Below are positions 1 to 9,215 of a stretch of 11,059 nucleotides of DNA, in pieces. Each line of letters starts with the position of its first letter. The stretch's first letter is position 1. Below the pieces are notes generated by a model that made no database searches, was not told the origin of the DNA, and was given only the letters and a program-made list of their open reading frames with translations. This stretch comes from Spirogloea muscicola (taxonomy: Eukaryota > Streptophyta > Zygnematophyceae > Spirogloeales > Spirogloeaceae): assembly GCA_009602725.1 (NCBI GenBank), contig WELB01000017.1, forward strand, positions 25,276 to 36,334, written 5' to 3'. A program made the position numbers and the translations under genes.

Positions 1-146
1 CCTGCAGCGCTCCCAAGCGCTTGCTTTGCACCGCCGCGCTGGTCGCGCCCTTGCAGCAGCCTCTGGCTTGCGCAGCGGGGTTGCTCTTCCTCCCCTCAGC
101 TCATCTGACTTCTTACTGCTGACACGGGGGTATTGAGGGCGCCCTG

Positions 147-233
147 TCTGCCTAGCCTTTGGCTCCGTCATGAACACCTGTATGCATCTGGCTGGCATTT
201 CACAGCCGATTCTTTCATATCAGCAGCCGCTTT
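147..233 (+). repeat. Direct repeat, copy 1 (87 bp)
   Basis: This segment matches 339-425 without gaps at 81 of 87 positions, counted by eye. The first 49 bases (147-195) are identical in the two copies. The spacing between copies is 192 bp. The shared core AGCCTTTGGCTCC recurs a third time at 706-718 without the rest of the unit. No open frame is conserved between the copies. Confidence 0.9.
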
Positions 234-338
234 CCCAGACGGTGGGGCGTCTTCCTCAGCTTCGAGAGCGTGCCCTTGCCTGACTCCTGTTGCCTCTCCC
301 CTGGGGCGGCGGCATGGTTAAGTGCGCTCCCCCTTTAC

Positions 339-425
339 TCTGCCTAGCCTTTGGCTCCGTCATGAACACCTGTATGCATCTGGCTGGAGATTTACAGCCG
401 ATTTTTTAATATCAGCAGCCGCTTT
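339..425 (+). repeat. Direct repeat, copy 2 (87 bp)
   Basis: Second copy of the unit at 147-233. The differences are a short block at 388-390 and single changes at 393, 404 and 408. Four of the six changes replace C with T or A, leaving this copy more AT-rich. The similarity stops abruptly at 425, where a T-rich run begins. The copies could come from a local tandem duplication or belong to a dispersed element; the window alone cannot decide. Confidence 0.9.
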
Positions 426-548
426 CTTTTTTACGCGGCGCTAACCATGCCCGACGCGGTCTTCCGGACGGCCATCCACCGGCTCTTGGGCCTCTTCCCT
501 CCCTGCCTTGTTGGTGTGACGCAGTGTGCGTGCGGAGCCCGCCACACC

Positions 549-579
549 GACGCTGCGGAGCTGCCAGCTCCGCAGCGTC
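549..579. repeat. Perfect 15-bp inverted repeat with 1-nt spacer
   Basis: The left arm GACGCTGCGGAGCTG (549-563) is the exact reverse complement of 565-579, separated by one C at 564. Pairing stops at 548/580. A further GCGGAG at 584-589 could pair alternatively with CTCCGC at 570-575, so more than one fold is possible. The arms are GC-rich and would make a very stable cruciform or RNA hairpin. No T-run follows and no gene ends here, so I do not call it a terminator. Confidence 0.9.
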
Positions 580-2475
580 CGCAGCGGAGCTGGCTGCACA
601 CCTGCTCCACTGTGCGCCCGGGGCCGAGAGGACCGGGTCCCACCGCTGAGAGAACCGGATCTAACGACTTTATTAGCAACTTGCATAGCTGTATGCTATA
701 TGTAGAGCCTTTGGCTCCAATTCTGCTGGGCAGCCCCAGCTCCCTTTGGAAGACCTTTCTTTCTGACGCCTTGCCACAGTGACAGCATGCTGCTTAGACA
801 GAACTTCGAAGGTTTCTTTTCTCAAGATTGCAGCTAGCTGGTGGCTTGCTCAGAGAAGCAGCATATGAATACAGTGGCGCTTTTCTGGGTATCAGTTGTG
901 CCCTCGGTGCCAGAGGTCTACGTGCATGTAGCACGTCGTCAATGAGACACCAGCTGTTTGGAAAGGGTGCATGGCTATAATATCATTTACTAGGCCGTTG
1001 CATACTTGGAGACTAATGTCAAATTCAATTGCCTCCAGGTCAAGCTGGCTTGCTCCTGTCTGCCACTTCAGCATTTCCATAGTTTGTGAGCCCTTAGCGA
1101 ATGTCCAATTACCTGCGGACAAGTTCCTCAGGTGTGCCCGCGCTACTGGGTGAGGCTTCCAATAGGCCCTTACATCTCGCTCCGCTTGTTCTGTGGTTGT
1201 ACTTGTCTTTGTACTTGGCCACTCAGGCCCTCCAACACATAATATACGTCTTCTCCCTTGCTTGTTCTGGACTTATCATGAACACGCATGCCATATGAGC
1301 CGACGTGTGGTGCATCTTGACCGTTCTTAGTGCCGTGCTGTTGCAAGAGGGGCACCCGGTAGCTCATGAGAGTTGCCTGCTTCGTCTAGCAGAGCGCAAA
1401 TACATTTCGAGAGAGGGATTGATTGGTATGGTGCATGCCTTTGCCCATGCTACTTGAAGGGGTGGACTCAACACTTCTACAGATCATTGCTCCTTGACGT
1501 ACTTCCACACACAGCAGTACATGACTCGGCGTCAGTCTTAATTGGCTGAGTGTATAGCATCAATCACCTTCCATTGAGTGTACAGTCCTGGAAAAACCAG
1601 TGTTATGGACCCAGTCAAGCGCAATATTATGGGGGCTTACAGAGGCTGCCTTGGAACTGGCATGAACGTGCTGAGGAGGCCTACAAACGGCTCCAGATTT
1701 TCCACAGATCTGCTGGTTACATACGCGGCAAATGACGGCTAATTTGTAGCAGTCCGCGTGCTTGCCCAGGGTCCCAAGGTGACTTACCATGTGTTGGGTT
1801 GCCAGGATCAGTGGCAAAGTCGTGGGAGTGGCTGGTCGAGCTGGCTTGCAGAGTCCGCTCGACTGATTAGCTATCATATTCTGATGTATTTAAATAGTGG
1901 CTTTTCACATTACTTGAAGCTAGCTAGAAGATGTCACGCATGTGCCATCTTTATCAGCCACTTGACTACCTTCAAGCTCAAGATGCGGTAGCTCAGATTC
2001 AGTCAGGCTCACACTGGTGATCGAGCGAATGAGCGTTAGTGGGTTGCAGAGACCCTTCCTTTGATTGTAATCGTATGCAGTGGTCTACAAATGGTTCATT
2101 GCTAGCTTATTAGTGGAGTGGATTTGGACTCCAGTGTGTGTCTTTGCACAAGCAACTTTTACGAGTCCTTTTGAATGACTCTACCACATTCCCTTGAGCT
2201 TCAGAAGAGCAGAGGCCGGTCGTTCGTGACATGATAAAGTCATGATAAGCAAAGGACTCTGACTGAAGCATGCAAAAGACGAGCTTAGTCAGCTGGTTGT
2301 TGCATGTAGCACTCTTTCCTTTCCACCTACGCGAAGTAAGGCACAGCATGTCACACTAGAGACAGAACCTTATCACATCACATTCTTGTGTGCTAGTTTT
2401 TCATTGGACGACACATATTTTGCACGTGCCATGATTTAAGAAGGTACTTTCAAGCCTCTCAAGGTATTCTGATAT

Positions 2476-2496
2476 CTGCATCCTGGAGGGATGCAG
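2476..2496. repeat. Small hairpin (8-bp stem, 5-nt loop)
   Basis: CTGCATCC at 2476-2483 pairs perfectly with GGATGCAG at 2489-2496 around the loop TGGAG. It lies about 100 bases past the stop codon of the minus-strand CLF1 gene, so it may fall in that gene's 3' untranslated region. Function unknown. Confidence 0.6.
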
Positions 2497-2594
2497 TCCT
2501 AAATGTCCTCGAAGTTTAATCAGCCAAGCTTCTCAAGGATGTACACGTGCCATCTTTGAGAAGGTGGACATGGAGCCATGGGCCCAGTGTCCTG

Positions 2595-5500
2595 TCAGCT
2601 GGCATCTTGGTCCTGCTCTTGCTTCTGGCGCTTCCAACGGTACGCGGCCTCCAGGATCTTGAGGTTGGGCGCCCCACCGGCCTCGTCCGGGAAGATGTAG
2701 TCGTAGTATTCCTCGTACCTGCACCAGACATGACTAGGTCAGACCTTGAGGAGAACAGCATCTGCTCGGAGAGGCCCACAAATCGAATAGTCCTCGGTGA
2801 CAAAGGACCCCATGCACTTCCCAGACCCTGCTCATCATTCTGTGAACATCATCAGGAACAGCTGACGCTCAGATACTGCAGACCCATCAGTGAAAGCAAT
2901 GCAAGCAAGCAAGATAATCAGTCGGGGCCTTTTAGTGAGGGCTGCGTCCCACGGTTTGGCGGTGGCGTACCCAGCAGGAGTGCCATCCTCGGCAGCAATT
3001 GGCCGCCGTCGCTTGACGCGCTTGGGCATCTTGCGCTCGACGGCGCTGGGGTCTCCTGCTGCGCCAGCAGACCTCTCCATTTCTCGCCAAGCCTCTAGCA
3101 GCATGACACGTTCCTCCTTCTGCTCTGGCGCATTGGTCCGCATGGACTCGAATGCGCGCTCGTACACACCTACACCGCAAACCATGGAGTGTCTTGCACC
3201 TTGAGACCTCGCATGGAGGACTGACTCTATTGTCCTACTCACTGTTGATGACATTAACAACTACGTACAGTCAGTATTGGCAACTGTAGGGTGAGGCAGG
3301 CAGCACTTACCGCGGGCCTGCTTGGTGCGCTCCTCCTCCTGCTCCAGTACGTCCTCAGGGTAGGGCTCCCGGCCCTCGTCGGCCGCCTGTACCTCCTCAG
3401 GGAGCGCCACGCCCGCCTCGAAGGCTGCGTAGCTCATCCACACCTTCACGTGCTTTGTGCGGTCCAACAGGCGCTCGTACAGCTGCCGCGTCCGCTCATG
3501 CTCCCCCTCCGATATCTCGAAATCAATGTACGCCTACTCAGGACAGGAGCAACGCGCTGGTCAGCTCCTGATGCCAAGTCCACCACACGACACTACTTCG
3601 AGAGTTCGTCATGGGTTTAGGGTTACGGTTCAGGGATTGAGGTCCAAGATTTTTACAAACGTGACTCTGACATGCAGATCACTCCCTCAAAAGCAGCAAG
3701 GGAAAAAGCAGACTACGAGACTGCATAAATCTGCAATACAATGCGATCCAGTCGTTTGAGCAACGACAGACCTTCCAGAGAAGCTCTGGCATGTCCAGCA
3801 CCGGCTGGGCGATGGCGAGCTCGAAGATAGAGCGCCCGCGCTCAATCTCCCGCAGGCTGCGCTCCAGCTCTGCAAACTTGCTCCATGCGTAGCAGTTAGC
3901 GGGTGACCATTCGAGGTACTTCTCATACAACGTCCGGCAGCGGTCGATGTTCCCCAGCTGCAGCTCCATCTCAATGTACGTCTTGAAGATCTGCGTGCCA
4001 GCACAGCAGGACGAGCTCCTTAGCCTCCAGCTGACGGCACCATTCCACAACAATCAGGAACTTAGCTACAAAGGACATACTAAGCGTCTGTATCACATTG
4101 TACAGTGAAGACAAATCAGGTGACTAGCATGGAATTGCGCAGTGCAGGATTATACCTTGTCCTTGGGGGCTGTGCCAATGGCCATGCCAAGGATCTGTCG
4201 AGCACGGCGCAGGTTCTTCTGCCGGATCTCAAACTGCGCAGCCATGAGCCAGATCTTGGCGAACGAGAACGCCTTGTGCGGGATGAGCGCCAAGCACTCC
4301 CTGCACAGCCCAACCGCAGTACATTTGTGTCTCGCCCATGTTGTGATGATCTCTGGCTGACACTATTCTCTTTGCGGCAGAGCAAGGACCTACGCATGTG
4401 AAGGACATTGTCAGCAGCTCGCCACAGTCCCAAGGTCAAGTGTACAATCACAAAGACAACTGCGGTGCGTCCAGATACAAGTACGTCAGGGTACTATCCA
4501 CCCACCGGTACACCTCTCGAGTCCGCTCCATGTCCTCAGCCTCCAGCTCCTCAAACAAGGCATAGTTGATCCTGCCACATTGGCAATACGTGCAGATAAG
4601 TGAAGCCACAGAAGCTGCCAAGGTCTTGAAGCACCCCACCGTTGACCCCCAAAGGGGCCAGAGTATCTGGCTTACCAGCTTTGTAGCTCAAAGGAAAAAG
4701 GAATTGCATTGTGTGAAAATCAGTGTGTGGCTTATGATTCTGGCTACAGGTCGTAACTTTCCCATGATCAGAGTTGGTGCTCACCAGAGGTAGATGTAGC
4801 GCTGCCAGTAGCGCTTCTCCTCCGCAGGAGGCAAGTTTGCAATTGCTCGCTCATATACGTCCCGAACCCTGTTGCGGTCGCCGTTGCTCTCCTCCAGCCT
4901 CGCATAGTCAAACCACACGTCGTAATTGAGCGGGTTCTTGCGAACCTCCTCCTCGTACTGGAATCGCCGCTTGCCAACAATCACGTCCTCAATGCCCTCG
5001 CGATCACCGTACTGTTGCATGATGCCCAACGCACCCCATTATAGTTAGCAGCATGTGAGGCCGCGGAACAAGCGGCTCAAGAAGAGATCCAAAGTGGAGA
5101 TTGGCACAAGGACGTGCATATCTGTAAGATATCAACTGGTGCAAGCCTGTGAAGCGCAGGTCATCGAAGTTCTGCGTCTGTGTCAGAAAAATTCTGGCAT
5201 GGAGGGCCTCAACATTGCCATTTTTTCATCTGCATGTATCTAAGGATTTTAGTAGGACATTACGGGGGCTTGAAATTGCACTGCAAACCTGCTTTTCAAA
5301 GGTCACAAACTTGCGGTAGAGGTTGTCAGCCTGACCCTTGGGAATGTGGTCCAGTGCATATTTGTAGATGGCGCGTGCGCGCTCGTGCTCCTTGCACCGC
5401 TCCTCAAAGTCCGCAAAGGCCACAAATAGCTCCTCTGTCTGCCCATCTTCTCCCAGCTGCATGGCACGCATTGCCACTCACCGCCTCAAGCTGGCGGCAG

Positions 5501-6776
5501 ACACCATGGACATCCTACCCAGCTTTAAGGACTTTAGATGCACAAATGTAGCCCACTAAGTGCGGGGTTTTGCGACCAAGTTGCAGCCATTGACCTGACA
5601 ATGTCAAAGTAGATTCTGGATGAAAAGGGTGCAGGGCCCAAGCACAGACCTGCTCAATGGAGCGCTCGTACGCCTTACGGGCGCGCGCAATCTCCCCGTG
5701 CTTGACCTCGAACTTGGCATACTTGATCCAGGACTTCACGGTCGGGTGGCACTGCGTGTACCGCTCGTAGATCTGCCGTGCGCGCTCCACCTCATTGTAC
5801 CGCAGCTCAAACTGGCAACAGCGAAGACGAGCCATAGGCAGCTGCCAAGTTCAGCAAAGCACACAACCTCATACCTGCTCGCCTCGTGCATGAGAGGTAG
5901 ACGAGGCTGAGGTTTGTGGGTGGCGGTTTGCGAACCTTGATGAAGGCCGCCCAGCCGTGGTGGTCAGGCTCCCAGGCCATCCAGCGCTCGAAGATCTGGC
6001 GGGCGCCCGCAATGTTGCCGAGCATCTCCTCCATGTGGATGTACTACGCGGCACCAACAGACCAAAGAGTGAGTAGCATCCTGGCAGCACGGACTGTCAC
6101 CGAGAAGTCGAGGCGCCATCGAGAAGACCAACGCAGCCAGCAACAATGGTTGGACTTGCCTGCTTCTCAAGCTTTTACTGCACTTAACACCTGCCATAGA
6201 ATCACTTGGCCTTAAGTCATTGCTCTCTACCAAGGTCAACATAGCCTCTTATTGATTATTGCCAGCTACTCAGGCCAGCGACTTGGTGCGAACCTTGTAC
6301 CACAGCTGGTCGATGCGGGGCAGCAGCGAGACGGCGCGGTCCCACACGTTGCGCGCGTGGTTTACAAACCGGTGCTTCATCTCCATCTCGGCGTACTTGA
6401 GCCAGAGCGTGGTGTTGCGGTAGTCCACCTCCAGCGCGCGCTCCCAGATGGATCGCGCCCTGACACCGCCGCCACCACGTTGCTGCAAGCGTCAGGCCTT
6501 CCAATAGCTCTCTCGCTTAACAAAGAAAACCAAAGAAAGTTAGAGCAACAACAACAATACAAGTATAGGCATAGTAAGAACAGTCTTCATTGAAACTCTG
6601 CCGCAGTGTGCCCAGCAAGGCTCCAAGACCATCGACGCCGACTGCGCCTTGGCAAGCCCACCTGGCGAAGTCGCGCTGGCTCTCCTCCCACGCCGCGTAC
6701 TTGGTCCACACGCTGATGTTCCATCGCACGCGGCGGATGAGGTCCTCAAACTCCTTGCGGCGGCGCAGCCGGTAAT
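2595..6776 (-). CDS. CLF1: Crooked neck-like HAT-repeat pre-mRNA splicing factor (CLF1/SYF3), N terminus not resolved
   Basis: Nuclear scaffold of the Prp19-associated (NineTeen) complex that helps assemble and activate the spliceosome. Exons in transcription order: 6776-6662, 6459-6294, 6043-5936, 5811-5650, 5456-5289, 5011-4785, 4571-4506, 4300-4156, 3990-3772, 3533-3311, 3169-2971, 2718-2595. All introns are GT-AG and every junction keeps frame, giving about 640 residues. HAT repeats run almost end to end. Family signatures visible include [84 protein letters not shown] and, near the end, [12 protein letters not shown]. The stop is TGA at 2597-2595. Exon 4300-4156 has no usable start of its own and is recognised only by splicing. 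The family usually has about 690-700 residues, so roughly 50-60 N-terminal residues are missing. The first visible exon begins after an acceptor at 6777-6779 and has no ATG. Identity is firm; the 5' end is not. Confidence 0.93.
3613..3635. repeat. Degenerate telomere-like repeat inside a CLF1 intron
   Basis: GGGTTTAGGG at 3613-3622 is followed by TTACGGTTCAGGG, giving about three imperfect TTTAGGG units. It lies in the CLF1 intron 3534-3771. It could be an interstitial telomeric fragment left by break repair, or chance. Confidence 0.5.
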
Positions 6777-6883
6777 CTACGCGGAAGACAGGGATTGAAC
6801 CCTCAACCACAGCAGGCGCGAGAATGGGAGGCCGTAGGACGCGCAGCAGCAGCAGCAGCGCGAAGCCGGAGGACGGCCGAAAT

Positions 6884-6900
6884 CCTAAGCCCTAAACCCT
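6884..6900 (+). promoter_or_regulatory. Telo-box-like motif upstream of UCH37
   Basis: CCTAAG followed by CCCTAAACCCT (6890-6900) contains AAACCCT, the core of the plant telo-box, which in land plants lies near transcription starts of many housekeeping genes. It is 110 bp before the UCH37 ATG and in the sense orientation for that gene. Regulatory function here is inferred. Confidence 0.45.
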
Positions 6901-6922
6901 CATTGCCAAACCGGCGAGGCCA

Positions 6923-6923
<1 letters not shown>

Positions 6924-6954
<31 letters not shown>
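6924..6954. repeat. CGG trinucleotide tract (about 10 units)
   Basis: An uninterrupted CGG run lies 56 bp before the UCH37 ATG, probably in its promoter or 5' untranslated region. Read on the minus strand it is GCC and would encode alanine if it were part of a CLF1 leader exon. Such tracts often vary in length between strains and form stable structures. Confidence 0.9.
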
Positions 6955-7010
6955 TGGGGCGCAGGGCCGGCTCGGCATGTGTGCTGACTGCAACGGGTCA
7001 GGGAGCCACC

Positions 7011-9215
7011 ATGTCGTGGTGCACGATCGAGTCCGATCCAGGTGCGCCTCCTCCTCACCATCTTCTGCCCCTGCCTTCACATTCCCCCTGTCCCCCTTCT
7101 CCTCTCCTTGGCCCACACCCAGCCTCACACTCCCTATTGACGAGGCTGCCCTGCTGTGAACGCGTCCGCGGTATCATTACCGGCCTCCGGACCGTTGCCG
7201 CCGGCCGCCCCGCAGGCGTGTTCACGGAGCTCATCCAGCAGATGGGCGTCAAGGGCGTCCAGGTCGAGGAGCTCTACACGCTGGACATGGACTCTCTGCT
7301 GGACCTCCGGTTGGCGGCCCCCTCTTCTGCACCCCAACCTCGCCCCCAATCAGTGAAGATTAAGCAATATTAGCGCAGCTCAGGAGCTTACCTTTGGCCA
7401 TTTATCAAGTGCCCCCAGCAGCAGCTGGTCGCCAGGCGCTGCTTGCTGCCGGCTGCCACGCCCACGTGGCTGCTGGTGGCGCTGCTCACAGTGCTCCCGC
7501 AGCTGCGCCAGGCCGGTCTACGGCCTCGTGTTCCTCTTCAAGTGGCGGCCCGGCGAGAAGAGCGGGCGTGAGCCGCTCAAAACGCACAACCCCGACCTTT
7601 TCTTCGCCAACCAGGTTCGAATCCTGCACCATTTCAATCCCGCCGCAGGCCACGCTCTGCTGCCATGCATGCCAGCGTTGCTGCTGCCCGTGTTGCACGC
7701 TGGCTCAGCTCCTTCTGCCCGAGCTCCGCTCTGGCTGTGGCAACGGTGCGTGCCCGTCGAGTCTGCTGGACGGCCACGAGGGCGGCAATGCCTTGGCTAT
7801 GGTTGGTTGAGCTATACCAGCATGGGGCTGAGCTTCTTGCAGCGTGCTTGCAGGTCATCAACAACGCGTGCGCGACGCAGGCGATCCTCTCCATCCTGCT
7901 CAACTGCGGCGGCCGCGGCGGCGTGGACATCGGGCCTGAGCTCTCCATGCTGCGCGAGTTCACGCGGGACTTCCCACCGGACCTCAAGGGGCTGGCCATC
8001 AACAACAGCGAGGTGCGCTCCTCCCCACACCTTCCTCCGTGCTCCGCCGCCTGCTCACTGCCTTCACCTCTCCACTAGCGCTCACCACTCACCGCTCACC
8101 GCTCACATCTCTCACCCCCGCCCTCCTCGCCCTCCCGACGTACCTCAGGCCATCAGGGTGGCCCACAACAGCTTTGCGCGGCCCGAGGCGTTTGTGGCGG
8201 AGGAAGCGCGCGCTGCAGGCGCCGGCGACGACGACCTGTACCACTTCATCAGCTACCTGCCGTTGGACGGCGTGCTCTACGAGCTCGACGGCCTCAAGAG
8301 CGGGCCCATCAGCCTTGGGCCCTGCGGCCTGGCAGACGAGGACTGGTTGCGCCTTGTGCAGCCCGTCATCCAGGTGAGGCAGAAGTGAGGGAGGGCGCTC
8401 AGAGGCAGGAGGGCAGGACGAGGGATGCCGCACAGCTTTATGTATTTTTGACACGATAGCTTATATCTCAGCTGAAGTGAGGTCAACTATAACTCCTGAG
8501 TTGCACTGATTTAGTGCCATTGCCGTCACGCTCGATATCATCAACAATGGCGTCGCTGATATGGTGGCTCTGGTGACGTGCAGGAGCGCATTGACCAATA
8601 TGCAGCGAGTGAGATCCGATTCAACCTCATGGCCATCGTGCGCAACCGCAAGGAGTTGCTGCGTACCCAGCGCGACGAGCTCGAGGCCCGCCTTCGCAAG
8701 CTGGAGGACGGCGCCACAGCCGGAGCGGCTCCAGCGGCAGAGGATGGCGGCGCTGCAGAGGCTGCTGATGCGCCCATGGATGTGGATGCCACTGACCCTG
8801 ACATGGTGCAGCGCGAGGCGGAGCTCGTGGAGCTGCGGGCCAGCCTCCTCACAATTGACGACCAAGTGCTCATCAACTCCCACCCCTCACGTTGATTTAT
8901 TGCTCTCAAAACGCTTTGCAGAGTCGCACTCAAGTCAGCCACTGTAAGAGTTTGGGACCAACATGACGCCCTTGGTGGAGTCTGGCGGTGCAGATGGCGG
9001 CTGAGGACGCCAAGGTGGCGCGGTGGAAGGTGGAGAACGTGCGGCGCAAGCACAACTACATTCCCTTCCTCTTCAACTTCCTCAAGATCCTTGCCGAGAA
9101 AAAGCAGCTGCAACCACTGATCGACAAGGCGCGCGACGCGGCGGCTGCGGCCTCTGCTGCCGCGCCGCTGCCACCGCAGGCGAAGTCGGAGCCGGCAGCC
9201 GAACCCCCATCATAG
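7011..9215 (+). CDS. UCHL5: UCH37/UCHL5-type ubiquitin C-terminal hydrolase (proteasomal deubiquitinase)
   Basis: Cysteine protease that trims ubiquitin chains at the 19S proteasome, docking through RPN13; animal UCH37 also joins INO80. Exons: 7011-7041, 7216-7309, 7512-7614, 7854-8012, 8149-8373, 8584-8865, 8994-9215. All introns are GT-AG and frame is kept throughout, giving 371 residues; known members have about 330. The start ATG has a strong context (GCCACCATG) and opens with the typical [11 protein letters not shown]. Catalytic residues by family alignment: oxyanion Gln76, Cys82 in VINNACATQ, His161 and Asp176 in [18 protein letters not shown]. The His-Asp spacing of 15 equals that of human UCH37. 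The UCH domain covers about 1-205. The UCH37-specific C-terminal domain follows ([10 protein letters not shown], then [20 protein letters not shown]). The extra length is an Ala/acidic linker in exon 6 and an Ala/Pro tail in place of the animal KEKE end. The gene is divergent from CLF1 and convergent with the LRR gene. Confidence 0.93.
8081..8108 (+). repeat. Four tandem 7-mers (CTCACCN) in a UCH37 intron
   Basis: Units CTCACCA, CTCACCG, CTCACCG and CTCACAT follow one another inside the intron 8013-8148, shortly before its pyrimidine-rich 3' end. A simple short tandem repeat that also feeds the polypyrimidine tract. Confidence 0.7.

Larger units (their letters stand above)
1..2594. other. Gene-free, lower-GC stretch
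   Basis: No reading frame here looks like a known protein, and none can be joined through plausible splice sites into one. The open frames are short, overlap on both strands and are low in motif content. The longest, 447-782 on the plus strand, starts at a fair ATG context but runs across a palindrome and has no recognisable domain. From about 680 onward the sequence is clearly AT-richer than the genes to the right and resembles their introns. The right part may be the 3' untranslated region of the minus-strand CLF1 gene that ends at 2595. The rest may be intergenic, a decayed repeat or a non-coding transcript. I found no tRNA or rRNA signature. Confidence 0.5.
6777..7010. promoter_or_regulatory. 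Head-to-head region between CLF1 and UCH37, probable bidirectional promoter
   Basis: Only 234 bp separate the first recognisable CLF1 exon (minus strand) from the UCH37 start codon (plus strand). The stretch contains a CAG run at about 6845-6859, telomere-like CCTAAG/CCCTAAACCCT at 6884-6900 and a CGG tract at 6924-6954. No convincing TATA box was seen. It must hold the 5' untranslated region of UCH37 and possibly the 5' part of CLF1. The promoter role is inferred from position. Confidence 0.5.

Noticed and set aside
549-579. Palindrome as a bacterial-type terminator
   Set aside because: No T-run follows it, no gene ends nearby, and the window is clearly eukaryotic nuclear DNA.
447-782. Possible small gene of 111 codons with a fair ATG context
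   Set aside because: No recognisable domain, it crosses the perfect palindrome and overlaps open frames on the other strand. It cannot be supported without homology or expression.
2719-2970. Possible intronic C/D snoRNA in the last CLF1 intron (minus-strand ATGATGA and a later CTGA)
   Set aside because: The flanks of the two boxes do not form a terminal stem, and the spacing and internal boxes are unconvincing.
2547-3098. Plus-strand open frame of 183 codons
   Set aside because: Antisense shadow of the last two CLF1 exons and their intron; no domain of its own.
5812-6293. Introner-like family, because two neighbouring CLF1 introns start with the same GTTCGCA donor
   Set aside because: Beyond the first seven bases the two introns show no alignable similarity and differ in length (250 and 124 nt).
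6786-6803. tRNA T-arm-like sequence on the minus strand (GGGTTCAATCCC)
   Set aside because: The T-stem does not extend to five pairs and no other tRNA arm is present. It lies in the presumed CLF1 leader or intron.
6795-7373. Plus-strand open frame of 192 codons starting at TTG
   Set aside because: No ATG start. It reads through the CGG tract and the first UCH37 intron, and it reaches [11 protein letters not shown] only because exon 2 shares the frame.
7610-7628. GGTTCGAATCC, a perfect tRNA B-box
   Set aside because: It sits exactly at the UCH37 exon 3 donor (CAG then GTTCGA). I see no A-box, anticodon arm or acceptor stem around it.
7528-8388. Long plus-strand open frame of 286 codons
   Set aside because: It is UCH37 exons 3 and 5 in a frame that happens to stay open through the introns. 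The exon 4 part reads in the wrong frame, losing the catalytic NACATQ.
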